DNA of 64,000 bases from Nocardioides conyzicola (GTDB taxonomy: Bacteria; Actinomycetota; Actinomycetes; Propionibacteriales; Nocardioidaceae): the NCBI RefSeq assembly GCF_039543825.1, contig NZ_BAABKM010000002.1, positions 1,458,133-1,522,132 of the forward strand. The letters run 5' to 3'. Below, piece by piece: positions 41,654-54,208 of the stretch. Numbering within the stretch: the first letter of the stretch is position 1; every line of letters begins with the position of its first letter. Made by a program: the position numbers and the translations under genes. The notes beneath the pieces were generated by a model. That model searched no databases, was not told the DNA's origin, and worked only from the letters and a program-made list of their open reading frames with translations.

Positions 41654-43198
41654 ATGGGGTTTCGGGGCAGCCGGCGGCCGGCCGGCATCGTGCTGGCGCT
41701 GGTCCTCGCGCTGACGTCCCTGTCCGTCGCTCCGGGCACCGCAGCCGACCCGCCCCCGCCCGGCAACGACGACCGCGCCGACGCCGAGGTCGTCACCCCG
41801 GGCACCGTGGGCACGACGGTCACCGACGTCGAGCCCGACGCCAGGTGGGCGACCGAGGAGCCGGACGACCCGGCCTTCCCGTGCCGGTCGGGCGCACCCG
41901 GTCCCGGCTACGGGAGCGTCTGGTACCGGATCGCGCCCACGGTCGACACCCGGGTGCGGATCTCGACGGCCGGCTCCGACCTCGAGCCGCCCGGCGGGCC
42001 GCCGGACACCCTGGTCGCGGTCTACAGCGACGGCGAGCTGGTGGGCTGCAACGACGACATCGACGCGGCGGCGGACCAGTACCTGTCGACGCTGACCGTC
42101 GGCATCGACGCCGGCTCGACGTACGACGTCGTCGTCTCCCAGTGGGAGCCCGTCGTCCCCGAGGAGAGCACCGGGTCGCTGGTCACGAGCTTCACCTGGC
42201 TGGACGGCTCCGACTCGTCCGTGGTCGTCGGCCCCCACGAGCTCGAGCTCGAGAAGGGCGGCGCACCGGCGACGTACTCGGTGCGGCTGTCGCAGTCGCC
42301 GGCCGACGACGTGACGGTGCACGCGAGCAGCAGCGTCGGCTGCGACACCGTGCCGACGACGCTGACGTTCACCCCGGCCGACTACGCGACCCCGCAGACC
42401 GTCACGGTCTCCCCCACCGACGCCGGCACGTGCATGATCACGCACACCGCCGCGAGCACCGATCCGGCGTACGACCACCTGGCCGTCGCCCAGGTCACCG
42501 CCACGGTGCTCGAGCCGCTGCACACCGACATCGTCGTCGCCACGCCGGCCGACGGCGCCCACTTCACCCGCGGCCAGGTGGTCCTCGCCGACTACGCCTG
42601 CACCGACAACCGGGGCGGCGCCGGGATCGTGTCGTGCGTCGGCCCGATCGCCGACGGCGCCGCCATCGACACCGCCACGGTCGGCACGCACTCCTTCGCC
42701 GTCACCGTCACGGAGGTCGGCGGGGGCACGCACACGGTGACCCAGAGCTACGGCGTGGTCGCGCCGCCGGTCGTCGGCCGTCCGGACGCCCGGCTCAAGG
42801 TCGCCGGCAGGGTCCTCGGCAACGACGTCTACGGCTCTCCCGGGAAGCGGCAGTCCTGGACCACGTCGACGCAGGTCGGCAACCGGGCCCTGGCCGTGGT
42901 GTCGCTCCAGAACGACGCCGGCGTCGCGGACGCGCTCGCGCTCCGGGGCGGCGGGTCGGCCCGGGGCTTCCAGGTCCGATACCTGTCGCCGAGCGGCCGC
43001 AACCTCACGGCGGCCGTCACGAAGGGCACCTTCCGGACCCCGAGGCTCGCGCCCGGAGCGACGTACGACGTCCGCGTGCTCGTCACCGTCACCAACCGGG
43101 CGAAGCGGGCCAAGGCACTGGCCACCGTCGTGACGGTGCGCTCAGGGGCCTGGGCCACGGCGAAGGACGTCGTCCGGGTCGTCACCCGTAGGAAGTGA
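41654..43198 (+). CDS. Secreted multi-domain beta-sandwich protein
   Basis: A 514-residue exported protein. The signal peptide (about 1-31, hydrophobic core IVLALVLALTSLSV) is followed by a PPC/peptidase-like beta region (GSVWYRIAPTVDTRVRISTAG to ESTGSLVTSF) with a DTLVAVYSDGELVGCNDD segment typical of bacterial pre-peptidase C-terminal-like domains. A domain at about 195-290 (THTAASTDPAYDHL), a Big/HYR-like region with paired cysteines (YACTDNRGGAGIVSCVG) and a C-terminal region of about 130 residues with many Arg/Lys residues follow. No catalytic site is visible. It is probably a cell-surface or adhesion protein. Domain boundaries are approximate. Confidence 0.75.
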   Translation: MGFRGSRRPAGIVLALVLALTSLSVAPGTAADPPPPGNDDRADAEVVTPGTVGTTVTDVEPDARWATEEPDDPAFPCRSGAPGPGYGSVWYRIAPTVDTRVRISTAGSDLEPPGGPPDTLVAVYSDGELVGCNDDIDAAADQYLSTLTVGIDAGSTYDVVVSQWEPVVPEESTGSLVTSFTWLDGSDSSVVVGPHELELEKGGAPATYSVRLSQSPADDVTVHASSSVGCDTVPTTLTFTPADYATPQTVTVSPTDAGTCMITHTAASTDPAYDHLAVAQVTATVLEPLHTDIVVATPADGAHFTRGQVVLADYACTDNRGGAGIVSCVGPIADGAAIDTATVGTHSFAVTVTEVGGGTHTVTQSYGVVAPPVVGRPDARLKVAGRVLGNDVYGSPGKRQSWTTSTQVGNRALAVVSLQNDAGVADALALRGGGSARGFQVRYLSPSGRNLTAAVTKGTFRTPRLAPGATYDVRVLVTVTNRAKRAKALATVVTVRSGAWATAKDVVRVVTRRK

Positions 43199-43201
43199 GC
43201 C

Positions 43202-43945
43202 TCACCCGATCTGGGTGCCGAGCAACGACCCGATCCCGTAGGTGACCGCCATCGCGAACAGGCCTCCCGCGACGTTGCGCAGGACCGCGCGACGCGGGCT
43301 GCCGTAGCCGAAGCGGGCGCTGGCCCAGCCGGTGAGGGCGAGCGCGACGACCACCGACGCCACGGTCAGCCAGAGCCGGACGCCGGGCGCGGCGAGGGTC
43401 ATCGTGAGCAGCGGCAGCAGCGCGCCGATCGTGAACGAGACGGTCGACGCGAAGGCGGCGTTCCACGGGCTGGAGATGTCGTCGGGGTCGATGCCGAGCT
43501 CGGCCTCGGCGTGCGCGCCCAGGGCGTCCTTCTCGGTCAGCGCGATCGCGACCTCGAGGGCGAGCTCCTCGTCGAGGCCCTTCTCGACGTACAGCCCGGC
43601 GAGCTCGGCGAGCTCCTCCTCCGGCTCGTCGCGCAGCTCGCGGCGCTCCTTGGCGAGGATCGCCAGCTCGGAGTCGCGCTGGGTGCTGACGGAGACGTAC
43701 TCCCCCGCGCCCATGCTCATCGCGCCGGCGGCGAGCCCGGCCACGCCGGCGATCACGATCGCGGACCGGTTGGTGGTCGCGCCGAGGGCCCCGATCACGA
43801 TGCCGGCTGTCGACACGATGCCGTCGTTGGCGCCGAGCACGGCGGCGCGCAGCCAGTTGAGCCGGTTGTTGAACCCGCCCTGGTGCGGCTCGTCCTCGTG
43901 CGGTCCGATCGGGACCTCGGCGTCACTGAGCCCACTGGCGGTCAT
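43202..43945 (-). CDS. VIT1/CCC1 family metal transporter
   Basis: A 247-residue membrane protein of the vacuolar iron transporter family. It exports or sequesters Fe2+/Mn2+. The signature LRAAVLGANDGIVSTAG (about 32-48) and the GAMSMGAGEYVSVSTQRDSE stretch are diagnostic. An acidic helical cytoplasmic segment rich in Glu (ELRDEPEEELAELAGLYVE) separates the first two from the last three membrane segments and forms the metal-binding domain. ATG 43945 is used. It is divergent from the methyltransferase gene. Confidence 0.92.
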   Translation of the reverse strand: MTASGLSDAEVPIGPHEDEPHQGGFNNRLNWLRAAVLGANDGIVSTAGIVIGALGATTNRSAIVIAGVAGLAAGAMSMGAGEYVSVSTQRDSELAILAKERRELRDEPEEELAELAGLYVEKGLDEELALEVAIALTEKDALGAHAEAELGIDPDDISSPWNAAFASTVSFTIGALLPLLTMTLAAPGVRLWLTVASVVVALALTGWASARFGYGSPRRAVLRNVAGGLFAMAVTYGIGSLLGTQIG

Positions 43946-44031
43946 GCGCCGATCCAAGCCGTCAGGAGACGCCGCCCGCAACCAAGGGAAGCCTGCGCTC
44001 GTCTGAGCAGGCGACGAGAGAGGGTGTGCGC

Positions 44032-44814
44032 ATGACCGAGGTGTCGTTCGACGAGAAGCTCGCCCAGTGGCAGGCCTGGTGCCAGGCACCGTGGGGTCGC
44101 CTGCGCTTCAGCGTGGTGCGCGAGACCCTGGGCCGCCAGACGGCCGCGCTCGGTGGCGGGGAAGGCGGGCTCCGGATCCTCGACGTCGGCGGTGGCGACG
44201 GCGGCGACGCCGTGCCGCTGGCAGAGGCCGGTCACGACGTGACCGTGCTCGACCCGGCGCCGTCGTGGCTCGCCGAGGCACGGCGCCGGGCCGAGGAGGC
44301 CGGCGTCGGCGACCGGGTGCGGACGCTGGAGGGCACGGTGGACGACCTGTCGGCCGCGGGCGACGGGTACGACCTGGTGCTGTGCCACTGCGTGCTGCAG
44401 TACCGCCCCGCCGACTCCGGCGACGTCGGGCGTCTCGCCGCCGCGCTCCGGACCGGAGGCCGGCTGTCGGTGATGGCTCCGAACCCCGCCGCACGGGTGG
44501 TCATGCGGCTCACCCGCGAGGGCCCGGAGGCCGCTCTCGCCGAGCTGGCGGCCAACCGCCTGGAGGCAGCCACCTTCGACACGACCGTGCGCAAGGTGAC
44601 CGCCGACGAGATGGAGGTGCTCCTGGCCGCCGAGGGCCTGACCCCGGTCGGCAGGTACGCCGCGCGGGTGGCCAACGACTACATCGCCGACGACACCCTC
44701 AAGGACGACCCCACCTACTTCGCGGCGCTCGAACGGCTCGAGCTCGCGTTGTGCGACCAGGAGCCCTACGTCGGCCTCGGCGGCATGTGGCAGGTCGTCG
44801 CCGAGCGGCACTAG
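44032..44814 (+). CDS. SAM-dependent methyltransferase
   Basis: A 260-residue class I methyltransferase. Motif I reads ILDVGGGDGGDA (49-60). The acidic end of strand beta-2 is VTVLDPAP and motif IV is YDLVLCHCVLQY. It resembles CmoM/SmtA-type enzymes, which modify tRNA uridine in proteobacteria, but assignment to that substrate is not secure. ATG 44032 is preferred over GTG 44026 because GAGAGAGGG is correctly spaced. It overlaps the convergent MFS gene by four bases. Confidence 0.85.
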   Translation: MTEVSFDEKLAQWQAWCQAPWGRLRFSVVRETLGRQTAALGGGEGGLRILDVGGGDGGDAVPLAEAGHDVTVLDPAPSWLAEARRRAEEAGVGDRVRTLEGTVDDLSAAGDGYDLVLCHCVLQYRPADSGDVGRLAAALRTGGRLSVMAPNPAARVVMRLTREGPEAALAELAANRLEAATFDTTVRKVTADEMEVLLAAEGLTPVGRYAARVANDYIADDTLKDDPTYFAALERLELALCDQEPYVGLGGMWQVVAERH

Positions 44815-46061
44815 GCAGCGACGGCGACCACGCGACGGCCGGCCAGGCCGAGCGTCCCGGCGGTGAGGCAGGCCAGCGCGACGGCGAGCGAGAACCACGG
44901 GAAGATCGCCGACAGCCCCCAGACCGTGGCCGCCCACCCGGCGAGGATGGTCGGCACGATCATCGCGCTGTAGCCGAGCACGTAGTACGCCGACATCACC
45001 TGGCCGCGCTGGTCGGCGGGGACGACGCTGCCGAGGTGGCGCAGCGAGCCGCCGAACGCCAGCCCGAAGGACAGGCCCATGAAGACCGCGGCGGCGCCGA
45101 CCAGGCCGGCGTGGCCGCTGTCGAGGGCGAGCACGCTGACGCCCAGCGCGGCTGCGGTGCCGAAGTCGCCGAGGATCGCGGCCCGCTTGGCGGCCAGTCG
45201 GCTGCCGAGGGCCTGGCTGAGGGCAGCGGAGCCGGCCATCGCGGCGACGACGGCGCCACCGAAGACGAGGCTGTGCACGCCGGTCTGCTGGCCCGCGAAG
45301 GTCGGGAAGAGCGACAGGTAGACGCCGAGCACGGACCACGCGGCCATCACGCCGAGGACGGCGAAGCGGAAGTCCGCCTTGATCGAGGCCGGCACGTGCG
45401 GGCGGGTCAGCCGCAGGGGGCCCGACGTCCGGCCGGTGCGCGCGGCGTGGGGCTCGATCATCGCCACCAGCCCGAGCAGCATGGCCAGGATGACGACCGC
45501 CACGACGGCGTACGGCGCGACGTAGGGGTGCGGCGCGAACTGGGCCAGCAGCGAGGCGGCGAGGATGGTCACCGCGATGCCGGCGTTGATCATGATGCCG
45601 GTCAGGTGGCCGGTGCGGGCGCCGCGCGACGGGCGCAGGTCGAGGAGCGCGGCGCTGCCGACCACGACCGCCGTGCCGACCGAGGCGCCGTGCAGGACCC
45701 GCGCGACGAAGAGCGCGGCCACGCCGTCGGCGGTCATGAAGACGACCAGCCCGGCGATCATGCCGACGGCGGCGCCGACGAGGAGGGGCTTGCGGCCGTA
45801 CTTGTCCGACGCCTGCCCGGCCATCAGGACAGCGGCGAGCGCGGCGGCGGCGTACGCCGCGAAGACCAGCGTGGTGGTGAGCGGCGCGAGGTCCCAGCGC
45901 TGCTCGTAGAGGCCGTATAGCGGGGCGGGCGCGCCGGAGACGCCCATCGAGGCGGCCAGGAGCGCGATCAGCAGGGGGTAGGCCCAGCGCTGACCGGTGG
46001 TGTGGTCGGCGGCCCGGCCAGTCGTCTGGCCCGTCGTCTGCTGCGTCACGATCGCGCTCAT
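44811..46061 (-). CDS. MFS transporter
   Basis: A 416-residue, 12-segment MFS protein with GQASDKYGRKPLL (about 82-94) in loop 2-3. The first 24 residues are Thr/Gln-rich and cytoplasmic. It is divergent from an ArsR repressor with two ArsR boxes between them, so it is probably the regulated efflux pump. The substrate is unknown. It overlaps the convergent methyltransferase gene by four bases. Confidence 0.88.
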   Translation of the reverse strand: MSAIVTQQTTGQTTGRAADHTTGQRWAYPLLIALLAASMGVSGAPAPLYGLYEQRWDLAPLTTTLVFAAYAAAALAAVLMAGQASDKYGRKPLLVGAAVGMIAGLVVFMTADGVAALFVARVLHGASVGTAVVVGSAALLDLRPSRGARTGHLTGIMINAGIAVTILAASLLAQFAPHPYVAPYAVVAVVILAMLLGLVAMIEPHAARTGRTSGPLRLTRPHVPASIKADFRFAVLGVMAAWSVLGVYLSLFPTFAGQQTGVHSLVFGGAVVAAMAGSAALSQALGSRLAAKRAAILGDFGTAAALGVSVLALDSGHAGLVGAAAVFMGLSFGLAFGGSLRHLGSVVPADQRGQVMSAYYVLGYSAMIVPTILAGWAATVWGLSAIFPWFSLAVALACLTAGTLGLAGRRVVAVAA

Positions 46062-46081
46062 GTCGTCCTCCTGCGTGGTAA

Positions 46082-46099
46082 GTTCGATGAAGATCGAAC
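46082..46099. promoter_or_regulatory. ArsR-type operator 1
   Basis: Perfect inverted repeat GTTCGAT-N4-ATCGAAC, 20 bases upstream of the MFS start codon. The same arms recur in operator 2, 37 bases away, so both are probably bound by the adjacent ArsR-type protein. Confidence 0.75.
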
Positions 46100-46118
46100 A
46101 GACACCACCGTAGGACTC

Positions 46119-46138
46119 GGTTCGATGATTATCAAACC
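46119..46138. promoter_or_regulatory. ArsR-type operator 2
   Basis: GGTTCGAT-N4-ATCAAACC, an inverted repeat with one mismatch that shares the GTTCGAT-N4-ATC core with operator 1. It lies 17 bases before the ArsR start codon, next to the GGTGAGGAG ribosome-binding region. It suits autorepression. Confidence 0.75.
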
Positions 46139-46155
46139 GAGGTGAGGAGAACCAC

Positions 46156-46461
46156 ATGGCCGAGACCGAGCGAGCCGAGGTCGGCTCCCTGCAGGACGTG
46201 CTCGCCGCGCTGTCCGACCCGGTGCGGCTGGAGATGGTGCGGCGGATGTACGCCGAGGGTGGGCCGGCGCCCTGCGCCCAGCTCTACGACGAGGTCAGCA
46301 AGTCGACGGCCAGCCACCATTTCAAGATCCTCCGCGAGGCCGGGGTGACCGAGCGCAGCGTCATCGGCGGCCAGACCCACCAGGAGCTGCGGCTCGAGGA
46401 CGTCGAGAAGACGTACCCCGGCGTGCTCAGCTCGATCCTGGCTGTTCGTCCGGCTCGCTGA
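46156..46461 (+). CDS. ArsR-type winged-helix repressor
   Basis: A 101-residue HTH_20-type repressor: LAALSDPVRLEMVRRMYAEG (about 17-36) and SKSTASHHFKILREAGV (about 48-64) form the winged helix. There is one Cys (PCAQ) and no ELCVCDL-type metal motif, so it probably senses a small organic molecule or redox change rather than arsenite or cadmium. The two operators and divergent MFS gene suggest that it represses that pump and itself. The 3' end overlaps the convergent DHA2-type MFS gene by 35 bases. Confidence 0.9.
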   Translation: MAETERAEVGSLQDVLAALSDPVRLEMVRRMYAEGGPAPCAQLYDEVSKSTASHHFKILREAGVTERSVIGGQTHQELRLEDVEKTYPGVLSSILAVRPAR

Positions 46462-47917
46462 TCCGCTTCGGCATCAGCAGGCCGACGCCCAGGAGCAGCA
46501 CCGCCGCGATCGCCGAGGCCAGGAAGACCTGGTGGATGGCGGGGTCGAGGATCCCCGGCGTCAGGTTCGAGACGTCGGGTACGCCGCGGCCGAGCCGGGA
46601 CGCCACCTCGTGGTTGACGATCGCACCGAAGACCGCGACGCCGAGCGCGCTCCCGACCGAGCGGGCGAACATCGTCGAGCCCGTCGCGACGCCACGGTCC
46701 TGCCAGGTCACGGACGACTGGGCGGCGATGATCGACGGGCTGGCGACCAGGCCGAAGCCGAGGCCCATCACGAAGCAGGGCAGCGCCAGCACGAAGATCG
46801 AGCTGTCCGGGCCGACCAGCAGGAGCAGCGAGGTGCCGACCGCGGCGATCGCACCGCCGATCAGCATCGTCCCGCGGAAGCCGATGCTCAGGTAGAGCCG
46901 GCCGGAGTTGGACGCCGCGATCGGCCAGCCCAGCGTCATGGCGGCGAGGGCGAAGCCGGCGACGACGGCGCCGTACCCGAGCACGCTCTGCGCGTAGAGG
47001 GGGACGTACGTCGACAGGCCCATCATCAGCACGCCGACGACGAGCGAGGTGACCATCGCCGCGACCACCACGCGGTGCCGCAGCAGCCACAGCGGCAGCA
47101 CCGGCTCGGCCGCCCGCCGCTCCGCCAGCACGAAGGCCGCGAGCAGCACCACCGAGGTCACGAAGAGGGCGATGCTCACCGGGGAGCCCCAGCCCCACCG
47201 GACGCCTCCCTCGAGGAGCGCCAGCAGCAGGAGCACGCCACCGCCGGTGAGCAGCACCGAGCCGGCGTAGTCGATCGTGTGGGAGCGGCGCTCGATCTGC
47301 TCGTGGAAGTTGCGCCAGATCATCGCGGCCGCGAGCAGGCCGAGCGGGAGGTTGATCAGGAAGATCCACCGCCACGAGGCGTAGTCGGCGAACACGCCGC
47401 CCAGCGTGGGACCGATGACGGCGGAGATCGCCCAGACGCTCGCGACGTACCCCTGGACCTTGGCGCGCTCCTCGAGCGAGTAGATGTCGCCGACGATCGT
47501 CATGCTCATCGGCTGCACCGCGCCGGCGCCGAGTCCCTGCACGGCCCGGAACGCGATCAGCGCGCCCATGCTCCACGCGAGCCCGCACAGCAGCGAGCCG
47601 AGGACGAAGAGACCGATGCCGACGAGCATCACCGGCTTGCGGCCGTACTGGTCCGCGAGCTTGGCGTAGACCGGGACCGTGACGGCCTGGGCCAGCAGGT
47701 AGACGGAGAACAGCCAGGGGAACTGGGTGAACCCGCCGAGGTCGCCGACCACCGCCGGCACCGCGGTCGCGAGGATCGTGGAGTCGATCGCGACCAGGCC
47801 GAGGCTGAGCATGACGGCCAGCAGGATCGGCCCGCGCTCGCTGCGCAGGCCGACACTGGCGCGGGTGATCTCGGTGTGGGTCACGTACGGCGCCAACCGG
47901 GTGTGACGCGCGACCAT
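46427..47917 (-). CDS. DHA2 family MFS drug exporter (EmrB/QacA type)
   Basis: A 496-residue, 14-segment MFS exporter. Motif C-like GPTLGGVFADYASWRWIFLI (about 165-184) and AKLADQYGRKPVM are typical of EmrB/QacA pumps. Start choice is uncertain: ATG 47917 gives 496 residues, GTG 47884 gives 485, and a TTG at 48004 would run into the divergent glgX region. None has a strong ribosome-binding site. The region between ATG and GTG reads VARHTRLAPYVT, a plausible cytoplasmic lead. It is divergent from glgX, and its 3' end overlaps arsR-type gene 46156-46461 by 35 bases. Substrate unknown. Confidence 0.85.
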   Translation of the reverse strand: MVARHTRLAPYVTHTEITRASVGLRSERGPILLAVMLSLGLVAIDSTILATAVPAVVGDLGGFTQFPWLFSVYLLAQAVTVPVYAKLADQYGRKPVMLVGIGLFVLGSLLCGLAWSMGALIAFRAVQGLGAGAVQPMSMTIVGDIYSLEERAKVQGYVASVWAISAVIGPTLGGVFADYASWRWIFLINLPLGLLAAAMIWRNFHEQIERRSHTIDYAGSVLLTGGGVLLLLALLEGGVRWGWGSPVSIALFVTSVVLLAAFVLAERRAAEPVLPLWLLRHRVVVAAMVTSLVVGVLMMGLSTYVPLYAQSVLGYGAVVAGFALAAMTLGWPIAASNSGRLYLSIGFRGTMLIGGAIAAVGTSLLLLVGPDSSIFVLALPCFVMGLGFGLVASPSIIAAQSSVTWQDRGVATGSTMFARSVGSALGVAVFGAIVNHEVASRLGRGVPDVSNLTPGILDPAIHQVFLASAIAAVLLLGVGLLMPKRISEPDEQPGSS

Positions 47918-48039
47918 TCCCGGGAGGGGTTCCCGGAGTCCGGCAACGGGTACGTAACGCTGCAGTAGCGGGGACCAGTGAGGGGTGTGCTTTGATCGAT
48001 CCAATCGACGACCGTGCAGTGAACCATGGGGAGGGTGCT

Positions 48040-50196
<2,157 letters not shown>

Positions 50197-50201
50197 TCGC
50201 G

Positions 50202-52463
50202 ATGAGGACCCCGGTCAGCACCTACCGGCTCCAGATCACGGAGGACTTCGACCTGTTCGAGGCCGCCCGCCGGCTCCGCTACCTGCACGACCTCGGCGTC
50301 GACTGGGTCTACCTGTCGCCGCTGCTCGCTGCCGAGCCCGGCAGCACGCACGGGTACGACGTGGTCGCGTTCGACCACGTCGACACCTCGCGCGGCGGGA
50401 CCGAGGGGCTCGGCACGCTGTCCGCCGAGGCCCGTCGGCTCGGCATGGGCGTGCTCGTCGACATCGTGCCCAACCACGTCGGCGTCGCCTCGCCCACGGA
50501 CGAGGCGTGGTGGTGGGACGTGCTCCAGCACGGCCGCGAGTCGGAGCACGCGACGGCTTTCGACATCGAGTGGCCGGCCGGTGACGGCAAGCTGCTCATC
50601 CCGGTCGTCGGCGACGGCGACGAGGACGCGATCGAGGTGGTGGGCGGCGAGCTCCGCTACCACGACCTCCGCTTCCCGCTCGCTCCCGGCACCAGCACGC
50701 ACGAGGAGCAGCACTACCGCCTCGTCAACTGGCACGAGGCGGACGACAACCTCAACTACCGCCGGTTCTTCGCGGTCAACAGCCTCGCCGCCGTCCGCGT
50801 CGAGGACCCCGAGGTCTTCGCGGAGACGCACATCGAGATCCGCCGCTGGTTCGAGGAGGGCCTGGTCGACGGCCTCCGGGTCGACCACCCCGACGGCCTG
50901 CGCGACCCGAAGCGCTACCTCGACGACCTCGCCACCCTGACCGGCGGCGCCTACGTGCTGGTCGAGAAGATCCTCGAGCCCGGCGAGTCCCTGTCGACCG
51001 ACTGGGCCACCCAGGGCACGACCGGGTACGACGCCCTCGGGCTCGTCGACCGCGTCCTCACCGACCCGGCCGGGCGGGAGCCGCTCGACGCGCTCGAGTC
51101 CCGCCTGCGCGGCGGACCCGTCGACTGGGCCGAGCTGATCCACGGCACCAAGCGCGACGTGGCCGACGGGATCCTGCACTCCGAGGTCCGCCGGATCACC
51201 CGTGAGGTGCGCCGGATGACGACCGAGGCCTCGTTCAAGGCCGTCGAGGACGCGATCGCCGAGCTGCTCGCGTGCTTCCCGGTCTACCGGTCCTACCTGC
51301 CCGAGGGTCTCGACCACCTGGAACACGCGTTCGACCTGGCGCGCACGCACCGGCCGGACCTCGCCGCGACGTACGACGTCCTGCACCCGATCCTCAGCGA
51401 CGGCTGGACGCCGCCGGCGCGACGCTTCCAGCAGACCAGCGGCATGGTGATGGCGAAGGGCGTCGAGGACTGCGCGTTCTACCGCTACTCGCGGCTCACC
51501 TCGCTCAACGAGGTCGGCGGCGACCCAAGCGTCTTCTCCGTGACGGTCGACGAGTTCCACGCGGCGATGGCCGAGCGGCAGCGCGACTGGCCGCTCGCGA
51601 TGACGACGCTGTCGACCCACGACACCAAGCGCGGCGAGGACGTGCGCGCCCGCATCACCGCGCTGGCCGAGATGCCAGGCGTCTGGGAGTCGGCGATCGA
51701 CGAGCTGCTGGCGCTCGCGCCGGTGCCCGACCCGGGTTTCGGATCCCTGCTGTGGCAGGCGATCCTCGGCGCCTGGCCCACTTCGTCCGACCCCGACCTG
51801 CGCAGCCGGCTACACGGGTACGCCGAGAAGGCGATGCGCGAGGCCGGCGACCGCACGACGTGGACCGAGCCCGACGAGGCCTACGAGTCCGCGGTGCACG
51901 CCGCGGTCGACGCGGCCTTCGACGACGACGGCGTACGACGCGTCCTCGACCGGCTGGTCGCGGCCGTGGACGACGCCGGTCGCGCGAACGCGCTGGCCGC
52001 CAAGCTGGTCGCGATCACGATGCCGGGCGTGCCCGACGTCTACCAGGGCAGCGAGCTGTGGGAGCAGTCGCTGGTCGACCCCGACAACCGCAGGTTCGTG
52101 GACTTCGACCACCGCGACGCCGTGCTCGCCGGGTCGGCCTCCGACGACGCCGAGGCCAAGCTGCAGGTCACACGGGCGGCACTGACCCTGCGACGGGACC
52201 GGGCCGACCTGTTCTCGACGTACGCACCGGTCGGCGTCAGCGGACCCGCGGCGGCGCACGTGCTCGCCTTCGACCGCGGTGGCGCGATCACCGTCGCCAC
52301 CCGGCTGCCGGCCGGCCTGGCCGCCGCCGGCTGGGGCGACACCCGGCTCGACCTGCCGCCGGGCGAGTGGCACGACGTGCTGACCGGTCGGCCCGCCTCT
52401 GCGATGCTGGCCGACCTGCTCGCCGTCCACCCGGTGGCGCTGCTCGTGAAGGAGAACGCGTGA
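50202..52463 (+). CDS. treY: Maltooligosyl trehalose synthase
   Basis: A 753-residue GH13 enzyme. It isomerises the reducing-end alpha-1,4 bond of a maltooligosaccharide to alpha,alpha-1,1, forming maltooligosyl trehalose. [10 protein letters not shown] opens the family. Nucleophile Asp228 (GLRVDHPDG) and acid/base Glu255 (VLVEKIL) are present. The long insert (about 260-480) with [22 protein letters not shown] is characteristic. ATG 50202 lies 5 bases after glgX; treZ overlaps its stop by four bases. Confidence 0.95.
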   Translation: MRTPVSTYRLQITEDFDLFEAARRLRYLHDLGVDWVYLSPLLAAEPGSTHGYDVVAFDHVDTSRGGTEGLGTLSAEARRLGMGVLVDIVPNHVGVASPTDEAWWWDVLQHGRESEHATAFDIEWPAGDGKLLIPVVGDGDEDAIEVVGGELRYHDLRFPLAPGTSTHEEQHYRLVNWHEADDNLNYRRFFAVNSLAAVRVEDPEVFAETHIEIRRWFEEGLVDGLRVDHPDGLRDPKRYLDDLATLTGGAYVLVEKILEPGESLSTDWATQGTTGYDALGLVDRVLTDPAGREPLDALESRLRGGPVDWAELIHGTKRDVADGILHSEVRRITREVRRMTTEASFKAVEDAIAELLACFPVYRSYLPEGLDHLEHAFDLARTHRPDLAATYDVLHPILSDGWTPPARRFQQTSGMVMAKGVEDCAFYRYSRLTSLNEVGGDPSVFSVTVDEFHAAMAERQRDWPLAMTTLSTHDTKRGEDVRARITALAEMPGVWESAIDELLALAPVPDPGFGSLLWQAILGAWPTSSDPDLRSRLHGYAEKAMREAGDRTTWTEPDEAYESAVHAAVDAAFDDDGVRRVLDRLVAAVDDAGRANALAAKLVAITMPGVPDVYQGSELWEQSLVDPDNRRFVDFDHRDAVLAGSASDDAEAKLQVTRAALTLRRDRADLFSTYAPVGVSGPAAAHVLAFDRGGAITVATRLPAGLAAAGWGDTRLDLPPGEWHDVLTGRPASAMLADLLAVHPVALLVKENA

Positions 52464-54208
52464 CCTACGGACCGTTCGACATCTGGGCGCCGCGCCCCTC
52501 GCGGCTGCGCCTCGTCGCCGCCGGGCAGACGATCGAGATGGCCAAGGACGAGGACGACTGGTGGACGCCCACCGGGGAGGTCCCCGACCCGGTCGGCGAG
52601 GAGATCGACTACGGCTACCTCATCGACGGCGACGAGACGCCGCGACCCGACCCGCTCTCGCGGCACCAGCCGGACGGCGTGCACGGGCTCTCGCGCACCT
52701 TCGACACGTCCGAGTTCGAGTGGCACGACTCCTCGTGGACGGGACGCCAGCTCGCCGGCGCCGTGATCTACGAGCTGCACATCGGGACGTTCACGGCGGA
52801 GGGCACCTTCGACGCCGCGCTCACCAAGCTCGACCACCTGCGCGACATCGGCGTCGACTTCGTCGAGGTGATGCCGGTCAACGCCTTCAACGGCACCCAC
52901 AACTGGGGCTACGACGGCGTGCTGTGGCACGCGGTGCACGAGGGGTACGGCGGGCCCGCGGGCTACCAGCGCTTCGTCGACGGCTGCCACGCGGCCGGGA
53001 TCGGCGTCATCCAGGACGTCGTCTACAACCACCTCGGACCGTCCGGCAACTACCTGCCGCTCTACGGCCCCTACCTGAAGTCCGGCGCCAACACCTGGGG
53101 CGACCTGGTCAACCTCGACGACGAAGGCTCCGACGTCGTACGCCGCTACATCCTCGACAACGTGCAGATGTGGCTGTCGGACTACCACGTCGACGGGCTG
53201 CGGCTCGACGCCGTGCACGCGCTCGACGACTCGTCCCCCGTCCACCTGCTGGAGGAGATGGCGGTCGAGGTCGCCGCCCTGTCCGCCCACCTCGGCCGGC
53301 CGCTGACGCTGATCGCCGAGTCCGACCTCAACGACACCAAGCTGGTGACGCCCCGCGAGGCCGGCGGCTACGGCCTGGACGCGCAGTGGAGCGACGACTT
53401 CCACCACGCGGTGCACGTGGCGCTGACCCGGGAGACGACGGGCTACTACGCCGACTTCGAGCCGCTGGACGCGCTCGCGAAGGTGGTCGAGCGCGGCTTC
53501 TTCCACGACGGCACGTTCTCCTCCTTCCGCGGCCGCAACCACGGCCGCAGGATCGACACCGACAAGATGCCGAGCTGGCGGCTCGTCGTAGCCAGCCAGA
53601 ACCACGACCAGATCGGCAACCGCGCCGTCGGCGACCGGATCACCGAGACGCTCGACGACGACCAGCTCGCCTGCGCGGCCCTGCTGACGATGGCAGGCCC
53701 CTTCACGCCGATGCTCTTCCAGGGCGAGGAGTGGGCGGCCTCCACGCCGTTCCAGTTCTTCACCTCGCACCCCGAGCCCGAGCTCGGCAAGGCCACGGCC
53801 GAGGGCCGGATCGCGGAGTTCGAGCAGATGGGCTGGGACCCGGACGTCGTCCCCGACCCGCAGGACCCGGAGACGTTCGTGCGCTCCAAGCTCAGCTGGA
53901 CCGAGGCCGGCACCGGCCGGCACGCGCGGATGCTGGACGTCTACCGGCGGCTCGCCGTGCTCCGTCGGGAGCGGCCCGAGCTGACCGACCCGTCGTTCGC
54001 CCACAACGCGTGCCTGGTCGACGAGGACGCACGGCTCTTCGAGATGTGGCGCGGCGACGTGCACGTGATCGTCAACTTCGGCGACGCCGAGGCCGTGATC
54101 GAGCTGGACGACGAGGGCGAGCTGCTCTTCGAGACGGAGTCCAGCGTCGACCTCGTCGGTACGACGCTCACGGTGCCGGCGCACGCCGGTGCGGTCATCG
54201 CCCCCTGA
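52460..54208 (+). CDS. treZ: Maltooligosyl trehalose trehalohydrolase
   Basis: A 582-residue GH13 enzyme. It cleaves maltooligosyl trehalose to free trehalose, the last step of the TreY/TreZ pathway. The N-terminal beta-sandwich (about 1-85) is followed by the GH13 barrel with Asp250 (LRLDAVHAL), Glu287 (LIAESDLND) and Asp383 (SQNHDQIGN). GTG 52460 has GGAGAA upstream and overlaps the treY stop (GTGA). The downstream SRPBCC gene overlaps by one base but is unlikely to take part in trehalose metabolism. Confidence 0.95.
   Translation: MTYGPFDIWAPRPSRLRLVAAGQTIEMAKDEDDWWTPTGEVPDPVGEEIDYGYLIDGDETPRPDPLSRHQPDGVHGLSRTFDTSEFEWHDSSWTGRQLAGAVIYELHIGTFTAEGTFDAALTKLDHLRDIGVDFVEVMPVNAFNGTHNWGYDGVLWHAVHEGYGGPAGYQRFVDGCHAAGIGVIQDVVYNHLGPSGNYLPLYGPYLKSGANTWGDLVNLDDEGSDVVRRYILDNVQMWLSDYHVDGLRLDAVHALDDSSPVHLLEEMAVEVAALSAHLGRPLTLIAESDLNDTKLVTPREAGGYGLDAQWSDDFHHAVHVALTRETTGYYADFEPLDALAKVVERGFFHDGTFSSFRGRNHGRRIDTDKMPSWRLVVASQNHDQIGNRAVGDRITETLDDDQLACAALLTMAGPFTPMLFQGEEWAASTPFQFFTSHPEPELGKATAEGRIAEFEQMGWDPDVVPDPQDPETFVRSKLSWTEAGTGRHARMLDVYRRLAVLRRERPELTDPSFAHNACLVDEDARLFEMWRGDVHVIVNFGDAEAVIELDDEGELLFETESSVDLVGTTLTVPAHAGAVIAP

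Noticed and set aside
39871..43191. 1106-residue open frame on the plus strand
   Set aside because: Runs antisense to pntAA and thpR and out of frame through the secreted protein at 41654-43198, which has a signal peptide and sensible composition.
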